From Parapedobacter pyrenivorans_A (GTDB lineage: Bacteria; Bacteroidota; Bacteroidia; Sphingobacteriales; Sphingobacteriaceae): DNA of 64,000 nucleotides. Every line of letters begins with the position of its first letter. Within the stretch, counting starts at the first letter, position 1. A program made the translations under genes and the position numbers. Where the stretch lies: positions 124,001 through 188,000 of the forward strand of contig NZ_JBHEUZ010000003.1 in NCBI RefSeq assembly GCF_041925275.1, in the 5' to 3' direction. This document shows positions 17,485-26,869 of the stretch, piece by piece. The notes beneath the pieces were generated by a model. The model had not been told where the DNA came from. It did not search any database and was given only the letters and a program-made list of their open reading frames with translations.

Positions 17485-18837
17485 TTAGAAGATAATGGAA
17501 TAACGGGTTATACTGGTTACGGGCACCAGCAATTCCTTGCCGGTTGGTTGGTCCCGAACGAAAGGCTTGGCCTTTCCGGTCTCTTCTATCCGAAGGTACC
17601 AACGATTGTCACCGATCAGGAATACACCTTTCCCTTGGTCAACGATGGTAGGTGCCACGGCCAACCGTAGGTACAGGCCATCGGTATTACCGTTGACCGT
17701 TATGGTCCTGGTAAATCCTTCGCCGTTGGTCAGTGGACGGATAGCATCCGTTGCCTGCTGGCCGTATATCACGTATCGGAACGTCGGGAGGTCGTGGGCA
17801 TCCAGCACGTATCCATTGGGTTTGTAGCCCGTACCCGCCGTATCCGCAGGCCATGGATTATCCGCGGCTACCAGTTTTCCTACGGCAAGACTCGGCACCC
17901 CAAAATGGACGGGGCTTCCCAACACCCTTGACGTACCGTTTCCGCGGTTGTTCCACATGGGGGTAGCATCCAGGAAGCCGCCCCGCCATACTTGGAACAG
18001 GTTGCCCTTATCGAGGTCATACGTATAATGGACCTGTGCCGGGTGCCCAACGGAAATCGCATGCACCACCCGCGGTCCATCGGGAACATCCATAAAGCTA
18101 CGTAGGGTGGTGTTTACCTGCGCGGAAACCAAGATCGGGTCAGCGCCGTTCCGATCCCGCGAATCTGCGGCTTCGGCCAGTTTATTGATCGTGACATCCT
18201 TCAACGCCACGGCTCCACGGGATACCGCAAGGCGTACAGGTTCCGCTGCTTTTCCATTTCCGTTGGCCTTTTCGGGAGCCTGTAATTGTACGTCCTCATG
18301 GATAATCACACCATTGAGTTCCGCCCGAAGGAGCCGCGCGGGGGCGATTTGCTGTCCATTGCCATCAAATCGGGGTGCCCTGAATTGGATATGCATCCGC
18401 TGCCAAAGCCCCGGTGCGCGCCCAACCTGCTGTCTTGGTGGATAGCCCGCTGCCCCGCCGTTGGTCAGGGCTGTAGGGGTGGCCACGCCCCGGCTATCGG
18501 CCAAGGTAACAGGATAAACGCCGTGCAAATACAACGTTGCTTCGGCCCCTTCGGCCAGCAGGTAGTTGAACGCAAGTTCGATATCGCCATAAGCGGTAGC
18601 GGTGACCAGGTCTTCGGGGCGCCCTTTCCGGTCGGATGCATGGACTAAAATACCGTCGCCCGGCGACGTCATCAATACCTGTTGTTTGGACAACGGTACG
18701 GTAGCGCTACCCACGGACTCCCAGCCTTTGGCAGGCGTGGTAAAAACTTGCGTTTGCGCATTCGCTGCCAGGCACAACAGTAACGTGGCATGAGCAGTGA
18801 ATGCAAATGATTTCGAAAAAAACTTCAATAAGTTCAT
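17485..18837 (-). CDS. DUF1080-like (3-keto-disaccharide hydrolase-type) exported protein
   Basis: 450 aa with a signal peptide (ATLLLCLAANAQ). The N-terminal half resembles a DUF1080/LamG-like jelly roll: DIELAFNYLLAEGAEATLYLHGVYPV, WQRMHIQFRAPRFDGNG, LRAELNGVIIHEDVQLQAPE (each part of the usual sugar-binding sandwich). The C-terminal half is a second strand-rich region ending RWYLRIEETGKAKPF. DUF1080 proteins cleave or bind 3-keto-glycosides or are found with ThuA and sugar dehydrogenases. Here it is the first gene of an operon with the propeller-cytochrome protein, which fits an oxidation-then-hydrolysis route; substrate unknown. Confidence 0.75.
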   Translation of the reverse strand: MNLLKFFSKSFAFTAHATLLLCLAANAQTQVFTTPAKGWESVGSATVPLSKQQVLMTSPGDGILVHASDRKGRPEDLVTATAYGDIELAFNYLLAEGAEATLYLHGVYPVTLADSRGVATPTALTNGGAAGYPPRQQVGRAPGLWQRMHIQFRAPRFDGNGQQIAPARLLRAELNGVIIHEDVQLQAPEKANGNGKAAEPVRLAVSRGAVALKDVTINKLAEAADSRDRNGADPILVSAQVNTTLRSFMDVPDGPRVVHAISVGHPAQVHYTYDLDKGNLFQVWRGGFLDATPMWNNRGNGTSRVLGSPVHFGVPSLAVGKLVAADNPWPADTAGTGYKPNGYVLDAHDLPTFRYVIYGQQATDAIRPLTNGEGFTRTITVNGNTDGLYLRLAVAPTIVDQGKGVFLIGDNRWYLRIEETGKAKPFVRDQPTGKELLVPVTSITRYSIIF

Positions 18838-18957
18838 GAATCGGTTTGCTTTTGTATCTTGTATCTTAAAATTTGGTCGCTAAGATAAATTTAAATCTGT
18901 TATTCCCAATAAAGCGATTTAGTTTTTTCAGGGGCATGTGCCGGTAGATTGATTCAA

Positions 18958-19575
18958 TTAAGCCGTTCCGACAAAATCAACAGCAATCCCTTCCACTTTC
19001 TCCAGTCGGCCCAACACCTTCCCCACGTGCGTCTGCCGGATTTCCAGCTCCATCACACAGCGATTGTCGAAATCTTGCTTCCGAACCGTTACGTCTTCAT
19101 CCTTCACGATGCGCATCACCTCGTTGAGCTGCTCATAGGTGAACGCTACGCTATACACGTCATTGACCGTTAGCTCTATGACATCCGCCGCCTGCAGCGC
19201 GTCCTGCGCTGCAGCCTTATAGGCATGGATAAGGCCCGGGACGCCCAGTAGCGTGCCACCGAAATAACGCACCACCACCAAAAGCACGTTGGTTACATCG
19301 GCCGAAAGCAAGGCGTTGAGGATGGGCCTGCCCGCCGTACCCGACGGCTCGCCGTCATCGTTGATGCGGAAAACAGAGCGGTCGGGCGTGAGCCGGTACG
19401 CCCAGCAGTGGTGCCGTGCTTTGGGGTGCAGCGCCTTCAGCGCGCTTACCAGCTCCCTTGCCGCCGCCTCCCCCTTCAATGGGTAGGCATAAGCGATAAA
19501 CTTACTACCACGGTCTTTGAACTGCCCCTCCGATGGCGCAGCTATGGTTTTATACGTATCTTCAAATAAACTCAC
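18958..19575 (-). CDS. YigZ/IMPACT family protein
   Basis: 205 aa, cytoplasmic. The IMPACT N-terminal domain (~15-130) has the hallmark SKFIAYAYP, HHCWAYRL, NDDGEPSGTAGRPIL and VVVRYFGGTLLGVPGL; a smaller C-terminal DUF1949-like ferredoxin fold follows. The family is conserved but its bacterial role is uncertain; eukaryotic IMPACT modulates Gcn2. It overlaps the upstream DMT transporter gene by 4 bases, so the two are co-translated, without an obvious functional link. Confidence 0.93.
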   Translation of the reverse strand: MSLFEDTYKTIAAPSEGQFKDRGSKFIAYAYPLKGEAAARELVSALKALHPKARHHCWAYRLTPDRSVFRINDDGEPSGTAGRPILNALLSADVTNVLLVVVRYFGGTLLGVPGLIHAYKAAAQDALQAADVIELTVNDVYSVAFTYEQLNEVMRIVKDEDVTVRKQDFDNRCVMELEIRQTHVGKVLGRLEKVEGIAVDFVGTA

Positions 19576-20435
19576 AGATAAGCAATTATCAGTACGGATA
19601 TCACGGCCAAGATGATCCCGATTTTATTGACTTTCGACAGTTTTTCGCGGAATAAATATATACCCACAAGGGCACCCAACGCAATCACCCCCACGTTCAT
19701 ACCGGTAAAAACAATGGATGGATTGTCCGGAAGCGCCCGGTGGGCCTTCATGTAAAAAAGGATATTGGCGAAATTGAACCCACCCAACACCACTCCCCAA
19801 AAGATGGCATGCACGGAGAATTTTTTGTGCGCCACCGTGAGGTGATATACCAAGAAGGCAAATGCAATCAACATAGCCAGGCAGAAAACCACCAGCATCG
19901 ATGTGGTGTAAGGCACCCCGGTGTGCTGGGCTATTTGCTTGAATAGGATATCGATGACGCCGTAACCGAAAAAAACGACTAGGGGGAAAAGCCACGTCCG
20001 GTGGTTGCGTCCGTATTGGTTTTTACCCTTGTGCCAACCGATGCTGCATAGGATACCGCCGATACCTACGGCAACACCGATCAGCTTGCCTGCCTGCGGC
20101 GATTCATTGAACAGCCAAAAGGCAGCAATGAGGGCAATAAACAGTGATAGACGCTGGGCTACCTCCGTACGCACGATACCCGCATGGCGGATGGAAGCGC
20201 TGAGCGCAAAGAAAATACCTGGAAGCAAAACGGCCAAAGCTGCATATTGCCATATGGGGGCACCCCGGAGCAATTCAATCGACATTTGTGGTCGCAGAAA
20301 AAGCCACGTGCAACCTACCGTCATGGGATAATTCCACGCAATTAACTGCGTGGTATCCACTTGATACTGCCGGGCCAGTTTAAGGATAACCGACACCGTG
20401 ACACTACAGAAGACACTGAACAAAACGTATATCAT
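19572..20435 (-). CDS. EamA/DMT-type transporter
   Basis: 287 aa with about ten hydrophobic helices in two five-helix halves, the DMT/EamA layout (first half MIYVLFSVFCSVTVSVIL onward; second half beginning WLFPLVVFFGYGVIDILF). Short loops contain the typical NYPMTVG and ARQY segments. Likely a metabolite exporter or permease of the inner membrane; substrate cannot be inferred. Its start codon faces the 21-bp repeat array, so any promoter of this gene lies between 20436 and the array; only a weak TAACTTAG element is visible. Confidence 0.85.
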   Translation of the reverse strand: MIYVLFSVFCSVTVSVILKLARQYQVDTTQLIAWNYPMTVGCTWLFLRPQMSIELLRGAPIWQYAALAVLLPGIFFALSASIRHAGIVRTEVAQRLSLFIALIAAFWLFNESPQAGKLIGVAVGIGGILCSIGWHKGKNQYGRNHRTWLFPLVVFFGYGVIDILFKQIAQHTGVPYTTSMLVVFCLAMLIAFAFLVYHLTVAHKKFSVHAIFWGVVLGGFNFANILFYMKAHRALPDNPSIVFTGMNVGVIALGALVGIYLFREKLSKVNKIGIILAVISVLIIAYL

Positions 20436-20484
20436 GAGCCTGATCTGACGCCGGCTAAGTTAATAATACTTTGCAAAGCAACCT

Positions 20485-20897
20485 ATGTTGTATAACATGA
20501 AACCTTTGTTGATTAACAACGAAACTTTGTTGTATAGCAACGAGCCTTTGTTGTATAACAACGAAACTTTGTTGATTAACAACGAGCCTTTGTTGATTAA
20601 CAACAGACCTTTGTTGTATAACGACAGACCTTTGTTGTATAACAACGAAACTTTGTTGATTAACAACAGACCTTTGTTGTATAACGACAGACCTTTGTTG
20701 TATAACAACGGACTTATGTTATATAACAACGAACCCATGTTGTATAGCAACGGACTTATGTTATATAACAACGAACCCATGTTGTATAACAACGGACTTA
20801 TGTTGTATAACAACGGACTTATGTTGTATAGCAACGGACTTATGTTGTATACCTAAGGAGTCCATGTTGTATAACAACAAGCCTTTGTTGTACAACA
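20485..20897. repeat. Tandem array of 21-bp units, each with an internal dyad
   Basis: About 17-18 head-to-tail 21-bp units run from 20485 to ~20857, each close to TTGTTGTATAACAACGRAC plus two bases; after a short break (acctaaggagtcc) two further degenerate units reach 20897. Every unit holds a small dyad (GTTGT-ATA-ACAAC or GTTG-ATTAA-CAAC). Two sub-families are visible: left units carry CTTTG, right units CTTATG/CCCATG. Because 21 is a multiple of 3, both strands stay open for ~120 codons of heptapeptides, but there is no ribosome site. It fills the gap between divergent DMT transporter and valS and is far more A+T-rich than its flanks. Confidence 0.9.
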
Positions 20898-20938
20898 AAG
20901 AACCTTGTTTGACCAAACTGATCCTAGCATGAATCGGA

Positions 20939-20970
20939 TTTGCTTTACGCCTTATCTTTCACTAATTTCG
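20939..20970 (+). promoter_or_regulatory. Promoter of valS
   Basis: TTTG (20939-20942), 20 nt, TAATTTCG (20963-20970; one base from the -7 consensus). The short leader after it contains two AGTACT palindromes (20983-20988 and 20994-20999) as a direct repeat that could fold into a small hairpin. Confidence 0.6.
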
Positions 20971-21015
20971 CACCCCTAAATAAGTACTATATAAGTACTG
21001 TAACGCAGAAGGTCC

Positions 21016-23643
21016 ATGAGCATATCCAAGACATACAACCCCAAGGAAGCCGAAAACAAATGGTACTCATATTGGAAAGACAATGGCTTTTTCCGCTCGG
21101 TACCCGATGAACGGGAACCCTACACCATCGTGATGCCACCACCGAACGTGACGGGCGTACTCCACATGGGTCATATGCTCAACAACACTATCCAGGATGT
21201 GCTCATCCGGCGCGCCCGCATGCAGGGCAAAAACGCCTGCTGGGTACCGGGAACCGACCACGCTTCCATCGCCACCGAAGCCAAGGTGGTAGCGATGCTT
21301 AAGGAACAGGATATCAATAAAAAAGACCTCACACGTGAACAGTTCCTTGACTATGCATGGGAGTGGAAGGAGAAGTACGGCGGCATCATCCTGAAGCAAC
21401 TGGAAAAACTGGGGGCTTCGTGCGATTGGGACAGGACCCGATTCACCATGGACCCCGACCTCTCCGATGCGGTGATCGACACGTTCATCCGGCTGTACCG
21501 CGAAGGGTACATCTACCGGGGCATACGGATGGTCAATTGGGACCCGCAGGGCCGCACGGCCGTATCGGACGAAGAAGTCATCCGTCGCGAGGTAAACCAA
21601 ACGCTCTACTACGTGCGCTATGCGGTGAAAAATGTGCCGGGCGGTGCCCCCACCTACCTCACCATCGCCACCACGCGGCCGGAAACGATTATGGCGGATA
21701 GTGCCATCTGCATCCATCCGAACGACGAGCGTTGGGCACACCTGAAGGGTAAAACGGCCATCGTTCCGCTCATCAACCGCGAAATCCCCATCATCGAAGA
21801 CGAATATGTAGACATCGCTTTCGGCACGGGCTGCTTAAAGGTAACCCCCGCGCACGACCTGAACGACTACGAACTGGGGCAAAAGCATAACCTAGCCGTC
21901 ATCGATATCCTGAACGACGACGGTACGCTCAATGAAAAAGCAGAAATCCTGGTGGGCGAAGACCGCTTCAAAGCACGCAAGGAAGTGGCCAGGCTACTCG
22001 ACGAGGCCGGCCTGCTGGAAAAAACAGAGCCTTACACCTCACAGGTTGGCTTTTCCGAGCGTACGGACGCGGCCATCGAGCCCAGGCTTTCCATGCAGTG
22101 GTTCTGCCGGATGCAGGAACTGGCGAAACCCGCGCTTGATTATGTGTTGAACGGCGACGTGAAACTGATTCCCGACAAGTTCGTCAACACCTACCGCCAC
22201 TGGATGGAAAACATCAAGGACTGGACCATCAGTAGGCAACTGTGGTGGGGCCAGCGTATCCCCGCGTGGTACAATGAACAGGGTGAATGGGTGGTTGCCA
22301 AAACGGAAGAAGAAGCCTCCGCGCTGTTCACCACCGAGGGCAAAACCACGGTGGGTATCCGCCAGGAAGACGACGTACTGGATACCTGGTTCTCATCGGG
22401 CCTATGGCCCATGTCGGTATTCGATGGCACGCGGTACCCCGACAACGAGGATATCCGCTACTACTACCCCACCAACGACCTTGTCACCGCACCCGAAATC
22501 CTGTTTTTCTGGGTGGCCCGCATGATCATCTTCGGCCACGAGTTCCGCGGCGCGCCCCCTTTCAAAAACGTATACCTCACCGGTATTGTACGCGACAAAC
22601 TGGGCCGCAAGATGTCCAAATCGCTCGGCAACTCACCCGACCCCATCGAGTTAATGCAACAATACGGCACCGACGGCGTGCGCGTGGGCATGCTCCTCTC
22701 CTCACCCGCCGGCAACGACCTGATGTTTGACGTGGCATATTGCGAGCAGGGGCGTAATTTTGCCAATAAGATATGGAACGCCTTCCGGCTGGTGAAGGGC
22801 TGGGAAGTAGACGGTAGCACGGCTTCATCCGCCCAGCGGGAAGCTGCCGTTTGGTTCGGCCATCGGTTCAACCAGGCACTCGCCGAAATCGAGGGCCACT
22901 TTGCCAGCTACCGGATATCCGACGCGCTGATGACTACCTACAAATTGGTGTGGGACGATTTCTGCTCGTGGTACCTCGAGCTGGCGAAACCGGCCTACCA
23001 GCAACCCATCGCCCGGGAGGCCTTTGATGCCACCGTGGGTTTCTTCGAGTCGGTACTCAAACTCATCCACCCCTTCATGCCGTTTATCAGCGAGGAACTG
23101 TGGCACGACGAGCTTTTCGGTGAACGCGACGCGCACGACTGCTGCATCGTAGCTCCATACCCGGAAAGTGATGGATACGACAGCAACGTACTAACTGACT
23201 TCGCCGTGGTGCAGCAGGTGGTATCGGAAATACGCAACCTCCGCAATGCGAAGCAGCTGTCGCCCAAAACCACCTTGCCCTTGGCCATCAACGCCACATC
23301 GGATGTGGACTACAAGCGGTACACCGAGGCACTGGAAAAAATGGCCAACGTGGCCAACATCCGCTTTACTACGGAGAAACCGGCTGGTTCGACAAGTTTC
23401 CTCGTGGGTAAGGACGAATGCTATGTGGATATTGCCGAGCAGATCGATGTGGAAGCCGAAAAGGAACGGATTACCAAAGAGATAGCCTACCTCAACGGTT
23501 TCCTGAAATCCGTGAATGCCAAGCTGAGCAACGAGCGGTTCGTACAGAATGCAAAACCGGAAATCGTGGCCAACGAACGGAACAAGCAAGCCGACGCGGA
23601 GGCAAAGCTGCAATTGTTGACGGAGAATTTGGCTAGCCTTTAG
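21016..23643 (+). CDS. valS: Valyl-tRNA synthetase
   Basis: 875 aa, the normal length. Class I signatures: PPPNVTGVLHMGHML (HIGH motif, residues ~42-56), the CP1 editing domain (~200-330, TIATTRPETIMADSAI), and KMSKS at K532 in GRKMSKSLGNSPDP. The anticodon-binding domain and a C-terminal coiled coil (EAEKERITKEIAYLNG onward) that contacts tRNA are complete. It charges tRNA-Val in the cytoplasm and edits Thr. The start ATG is 12 bases after the stacked AGTACT repeats; the 21-bp array lies upstream of its promoter. Confidence 0.98.
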   Translation: MSISKTYNPKEAENKWYSYWKDNGFFRSVPDEREPYTIVMPPPNVTGVLHMGHMLNNTIQDVLIRRARMQGKNACWVPGTDHASIATEAKVVAMLKEQDINKKDLTREQFLDYAWEWKEKYGGIILKQLEKLGASCDWDRTRFTMDPDLSDAVIDTFIRLYREGYIYRGIRMVNWDPQGRTAVSDEEVIRREVNQTLYYVRYAVKNVPGGAPTYLTIATTRPETIMADSAICIHPNDERWAHLKGKTAIVPLINREIPIIEDEYVDIAFGTGCLKVTPAHDLNDYELGQKHNLAVIDILNDDGTLNEKAEILVGEDRFKARKEVARLLDEAGLLEKTEPYTSQVGFSERTDAAIEPRLSMQWFCRMQELAKPALDYVLNGDVKLIPDKFVNTYRHWMENIKDWTISRQLWWGQRIPAWYNEQGEWVVAKTEEEASALFTTEGKTTVGIRQEDDVLDTWFSSGLWPMSVFDGTRYPDNEDIRYYYPTNDLVTAPEILFFWVARMIIFGHEFRGAPPFKNVYLTGIVRDKLGRKMSKSLGNSPDPIELMQQYGTDGVRVGMLLSSPAGNDLMFDVAYCEQGRNFANKIWNAFRLVKGWEVDGSTASSAQREAAVWFGHRFNQALAEIEGHFASYRISDALMTTYKLVWDDFCSWYLELAKPAYQQPIAREAFDATVGFFESVLKLIHPFMPFISEELWHDELFGERDAHDCCIVAPYPESDGYDSNVLTDFAVVQQVVSEIRNLRNAKQLSPKTTLPLAINATSDVDYKRYTEALEKMANVANIRFTTEKPAGSTSFLVGKDECYVDIAEQIDVEAEKERITKEIAYLNGFLKSVNAKLSNERFVQNAKPEIVANERNKQADAEAKLQLLTENLASL

Positions 23644-23681
23644 TTATTTACGGTTTTCTCCGTACCTTTGCCCGTCGAATC

Positions 23682-25001
23682 ATGAGCAAACGAGTTGCGT
23701 TTTATACCTTGGGATGTAAGCTGAATTTTTCGGAAACGTCTGCTATTGGCCGTGTTTTCCAAGATGCGGGGTACACGCCCACGCCGTTCCACACCCCTGC
23801 GGACATTTACGTGATCAACACTTGCTCGGTAACGGAGAACGCCGACCGGAAATGCCGCAAGGTGGTCCGCGAAGCCCTTAGCCATTCGCCCAATGCCTAC
23901 ATCGTGGTAGTGGGCTGCTACGCCCAGCTGAAACCGCGCGAAATCACGGAAATACCGGGCGTAGACATGGTACTTGGAGCTGCTGAGAAATTCAATATCA
24001 TTGAACATATCAGTGACTTAACAAAGCCAACTAAACCGGTTATACATAACGCACCGATAGCCGAAACGAACGTATTCGTTCCCGCGTTTTCGATGGGCGA
24101 CCGTACCCGCACGTTCCTGAAAGTACAGGATGGATGTGACTATTCGTGTACGTTCTGCACCATCCCGCTGGCGCGCGGCGCCAGCCGTAGCGGCACCATC
24201 GCCGACATCGTGAGCCAGGCTGAAGACATCGGCGCTTCGGGCATCAAGGAGATTGTGCTGACGGGCGTGAACATAGGCGACTTCGGCATTCGCGGTAGCG
24301 AGCGCCAAGAGCGGTTCATCGATCTGGTACGGGCGCTAGATAACGTGGAGTCGGTGTCGCGGTTCCGCATATCCTCCATCGAGCCCAACCTGCTTACCGA
24401 CGAGATCATTGCTTTCGTGGCACAGTCCAAACGGTTTGTGCCCCATTTCCATATCCCCCTGCAGTCGGGTTCCGACAGGATACTTGGGCTCATGCGAAGG
24501 CGGTACAAGCGAGCGCTGTATGCCGACCGGGTGGCGAAAATCAAGTCCTTGATGCCCCACTGCTGCATCGGCGTAGACGTGATTGTGGGTTTCCCCGGCG
24601 AGACGCGCGAAGACTTCCTCGATACCTACCAGTTCCTCAATGAGCTGGATATTTCCTACCTGCACGTATTTACTTACTCCGAACGCGAAAACACCATTGC
24701 CGCCCAGATGGAGGGTGCCGTGCCCGGCGCACAGCGTGGCGACCGCAGCAAGATGCTGCATATCCTATCGGAAAAGAAACGGCGTGCCTTTTACCAAACC
24801 CAGTTGGGAAAGGAAGGCGACGTGCTGTTCGAAAGTGACATCAAAGACGGGTACATGCACGGATTCAGCCGGAATTATGTAAAAGTACGCACACCGTATG
24901 ATCCATTACTGGTAAATGAAACCGTCACGGTGAAGTTTACCGAAATCACCGAACAAGGTGAAATGGATATCGAAGAGTTATCCGAAATGCTGGAGCAATA
25001 G
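23682..25001 (+). CDS. mtaB: tRNA t6A37 methylthiotransferase MtaB
   Basis: 439 aa. An N-terminal MTTase domain has the three cluster cysteines (YTLGCKLNFSE C12; NTCSVTENA; VVGCYAQ), the radical SAM triad C152/C156/C159 lies in CDYSCTFC, and a C-terminal TRAM-like strand region follows. The KLNFSE and CSVTENAD motifs are typical of MtaB rather than MiaB or RimO. It converts t6A37 to ms2t6A37 in tRNAs reading ANN codons. A TACCTTTG -7 element (23663-23670) stands 11 bases before the ATG, giving an almost leaderless mRNA. Confidence 0.95.
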   Translation: MSKRVAFYTLGCKLNFSETSAIGRVFQDAGYTPTPFHTPADIYVINTCSVTENADRKCRKVVREALSHSPNAYIVVVGCYAQLKPREITEIPGVDMVLGAAEKFNIIEHISDLTKPTKPVIHNAPIAETNVFVPAFSMGDRTRTFLKVQDGCDYSCTFCTIPLARGASRSGTIADIVSQAEDIGASGIKEIVLTGVNIGDFGIRGSERQERFIDLVRALDNVESVSRFRISSIEPNLLTDEIIAFVAQSKRFVPHFHIPLQSGSDRILGLMRRRYKRALYADRVAKIKSLMPHCCIGVDVIVGFPGETREDFLDTYQFLNELDISYLHVFTYSERENTIAAQMEGAVPGAQRGDRSKMLHILSEKKRRAFYQTQLGKEGDVLFESDIKDGYMHGFSRNYVKVRTPYDPLLVNETVTVKFTEITEQGEMDIEELSEMLEQ

Positions 25002-25116
25002 TCGGGGAGTTGCAAGTTATACGCTTTGCGGTAACGATCTGGGGCTAGCAATACACATCAGTTTAACCAATACGATTATAAATACGACCTAAATTCCCAG
25101 AAACTGCGGTTAACGG

Positions 25117-25554
25117 CTACAAATCGGCAGACAAATCCCAACCGTATATGTAATTCCCCCCTTCCGATTCTTGTATACTCCTTATTTTCATCGTCCATTT
25201 AGTAGATGGCGGTGCACTGATACCGAAACCGTCTTCTCTGAACGAATCTCCATTGATTTCAATCAAGAACATATTGCTTACGGCTTTATATGCGGAAGTC
25301 TCACCCACTTCAATGGTCCCGAAATCAGCCACCCGCTCCACCCCGTCAAAATTAGTGTTGGATGTGTTTGGCAGGGCCTTTACTGAAAAGGGACCAGAAA
25401 GTATGTTGTTGGGTACGTTATTATCGGTATCGTTCATGACGCGAAGGTAGACGGTAGCTGTTTCGTCATCTACGCTGCTTTTCTTGCAGCCGACAAAAAC
25501 AGTAAAAAGTAATGCCATGCAATACCACACGAATGGATTGATCGTCTTTTTCAT
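25117..25554 (-). CDS. Small lipoprotein, function unknown
   Basis: 145 aa. Hydrophobic leader with a lipobox Cys at FVGCKKSS (C22). The rest alternates short strands (ATVYLRVMNDTD, GPFSVKALPNTS, IEVGETSAYKAV, LIEINGDSF), suggesting a single beta sandwich. A TACATTTG -7 element lies 24 bases upstream (25578-25585), without a convincing -33. I recognise no named domain. The gap between this gene and mtaB (25002-25116) holds no further gene. Confidence 0.65.
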   Translation of the reverse strand: MKKTINPFVWYCMALLFTVFVGCKKSSVDDETATVYLRVMNDTDNNVPNNILSGPFSVKALPNTSNTNFDGVERVADFGTIEVGETSAYKAVSNMFLIEINGDSFREDGFGISAPPSTKWTMKIRSIQESEGGNYIYGWDLSADL

Positions 25555-25636
25555 AAGATATAAAATTTGTTAGACCACAAATGTACAGAAAGTAATCACA
25601 TTTTTTCAACTCCAAAATTAACACTAAATTATAAGC

Positions 25637-26863
25637 TTATTCCCAATCAAAATTGCTGGTGTACCGGTAGGTATCAAAAGCCATATTTCCACCGACGGTC
25701 GCATACACCCCCACATTCTTGTTCAGGATAATATCCAACCCTCCGTCTGTTGGTATAAAGTACCACCCTCCGGGCTGCTCCGGCCCGGTGGGCAAGCCGC
25801 TGAACGTATATAGCGTATTCGTTTCAAGGTTGTAGGCTTTGGTATGAGTCACGATAGGCACATTCGACTGGATGTTTCCTTCAACAATGAACAGAAAATT
25901 GCCATGTACCTGTGCGGATAGCATGGTTAACCCGTCTTCTGTCAGCGCTGCTTTATAGACCTTTGTCGTAGTAGGCGATGTGATTTCTTTTATGGCGCCA
26001 TCTCCCACAAACAGGTACCGATTATCGAAAGCCACTATCCTCGCGCCATCTATACCCATATAATGTTCCTGACCTGTGCGTTTATAAAGCAATTGGAATG
26101 AATTATCGCGGAACACGTAGAAGTTTTCTTCGGGGGTGCTGATGTTGCGATTCTGGGTCTGTAGGATAAATTCACCGTCGAGGCCCTTCGCCCAACCGAC
26201 AGCGATTGTCCAGTTCTCCGAATCGGGTATCCGGTCAAGAATCTTCATCCATTTTTTCGTTGCGTCGTCCCACTTCCAAAGGTATGCGGGGTCGTCCAAG
26301 TTGTATTTGGTAATCAAGAATAGGTCGTTATCAGCTTGTACCCCGTAGGTCAAAGATACAGGCGATTCAAGGTCCGTATGCTCCTGCTCGTAAACCGATG
26401 ATTTTCCGCTTTTCACATCGTAATAAGCGGTGATAATGTTAGAAACACCGGTTTTCTTGGTGTATTCTGCACCGGCCGTCAGGATATAGTCCTGGGTGTA
26501 CAGCGGTTCGTAAATCCAATAATTTTCGATTTTCACAAATTCGGCACCTTCTAGCAAAGATAGCGTCCGCGTAGCCTGATAGCCGGTGTTGTATGTCCGG
26601 ACCATGTAGAGCTTATCGCCTATTTCCATGATGGAGCTGACGTGGTGGTGATGGTTTTGCGCAAGCGGATACGTTTTCGTTATGGTCCAGGTCAGCTCAT
26701 CGCCGAATACATGCGTCTTTACCGACCCGCCGTTGCGGACAACACCGCCGTCCTCTTCCGTGACGGGACCATCGGCTACGGGGCTCTGCTTACTGCATCC
26801 GGCCAGTGTTACCGTTAGTGCGAATGCCATATAGATATAGTACCTTATTTCCATTGCTTTCAT
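25637..26863 (-). CDS. Beta-propeller-like lipoprotein, function unknown
   Basis: About 408 aa from the ATG at 26863 (26854 is the alternative). A TTG at 26872 is in frame but is part of the -7 element, so it cannot be the start. The signal ends at the lipobox TLAGC. The mature protein is a chain of WD/Kelch-like blades with recurring W/Y-rich strands (GDKLYMVRTYNTG, DDATKKWMKILDRIP, NRYLFVGDGAIKEI). It reads divergently from the first operon of the CHAT locus and shares its dyad, so it is probably part of the same regulon. It is likely a surface or periplasmic binding protein. Confidence 0.7.
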   Translation of the reverse strand: MKAMEIRYYIYMAFALTVTLAGCSKQSPVADGPVTEEDGGVVRNGGSVKTHVFGDELTWTITKTYPLAQNHHHHVSSIMEIGDKLYMVRTYNTGYQATRTLSLLEGAEFVKIENYWIYEPLYTQDYILTAGAEYTKKTGVSNIITAYYDVKSGKSSVYEQEHTDLESPVSLTYGVQADNDLFLITKYNLDDPAYLWKWDDATKKWMKILDRIPDSENWTIAVGWAKGLDGEFILQTQNRNISTPEENFYVFRDNSFQLLYKRTGQEHYMGIDGARIVAFDNRYLFVGDGAIKEITSPTTTKVYKAALTEDGLTMLSAQVHGNFLFIVEGNIQSNVPIVTHTKAYNLETNTLYTFSGLPTGPEQPGGWYFIPTDGGLDIILNKNVGVYATVGGNMAFDTYRYTSNFDWE

Positions 26864-26869
26864 TGCTTT

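Noticed and set aside
20485..20856. Open frames of heptapeptide repeats on both strands of the 21-bp array
   Set aside because: They arise because the unit is 21 bp and nearly palindromic; no ribosome site and mirror-image frames argue against genes. Reported as a repeat.
20485..20897. CRISPR array
   Set aside because: Units are adjacent with no unique spacers, and no cas genes are near.
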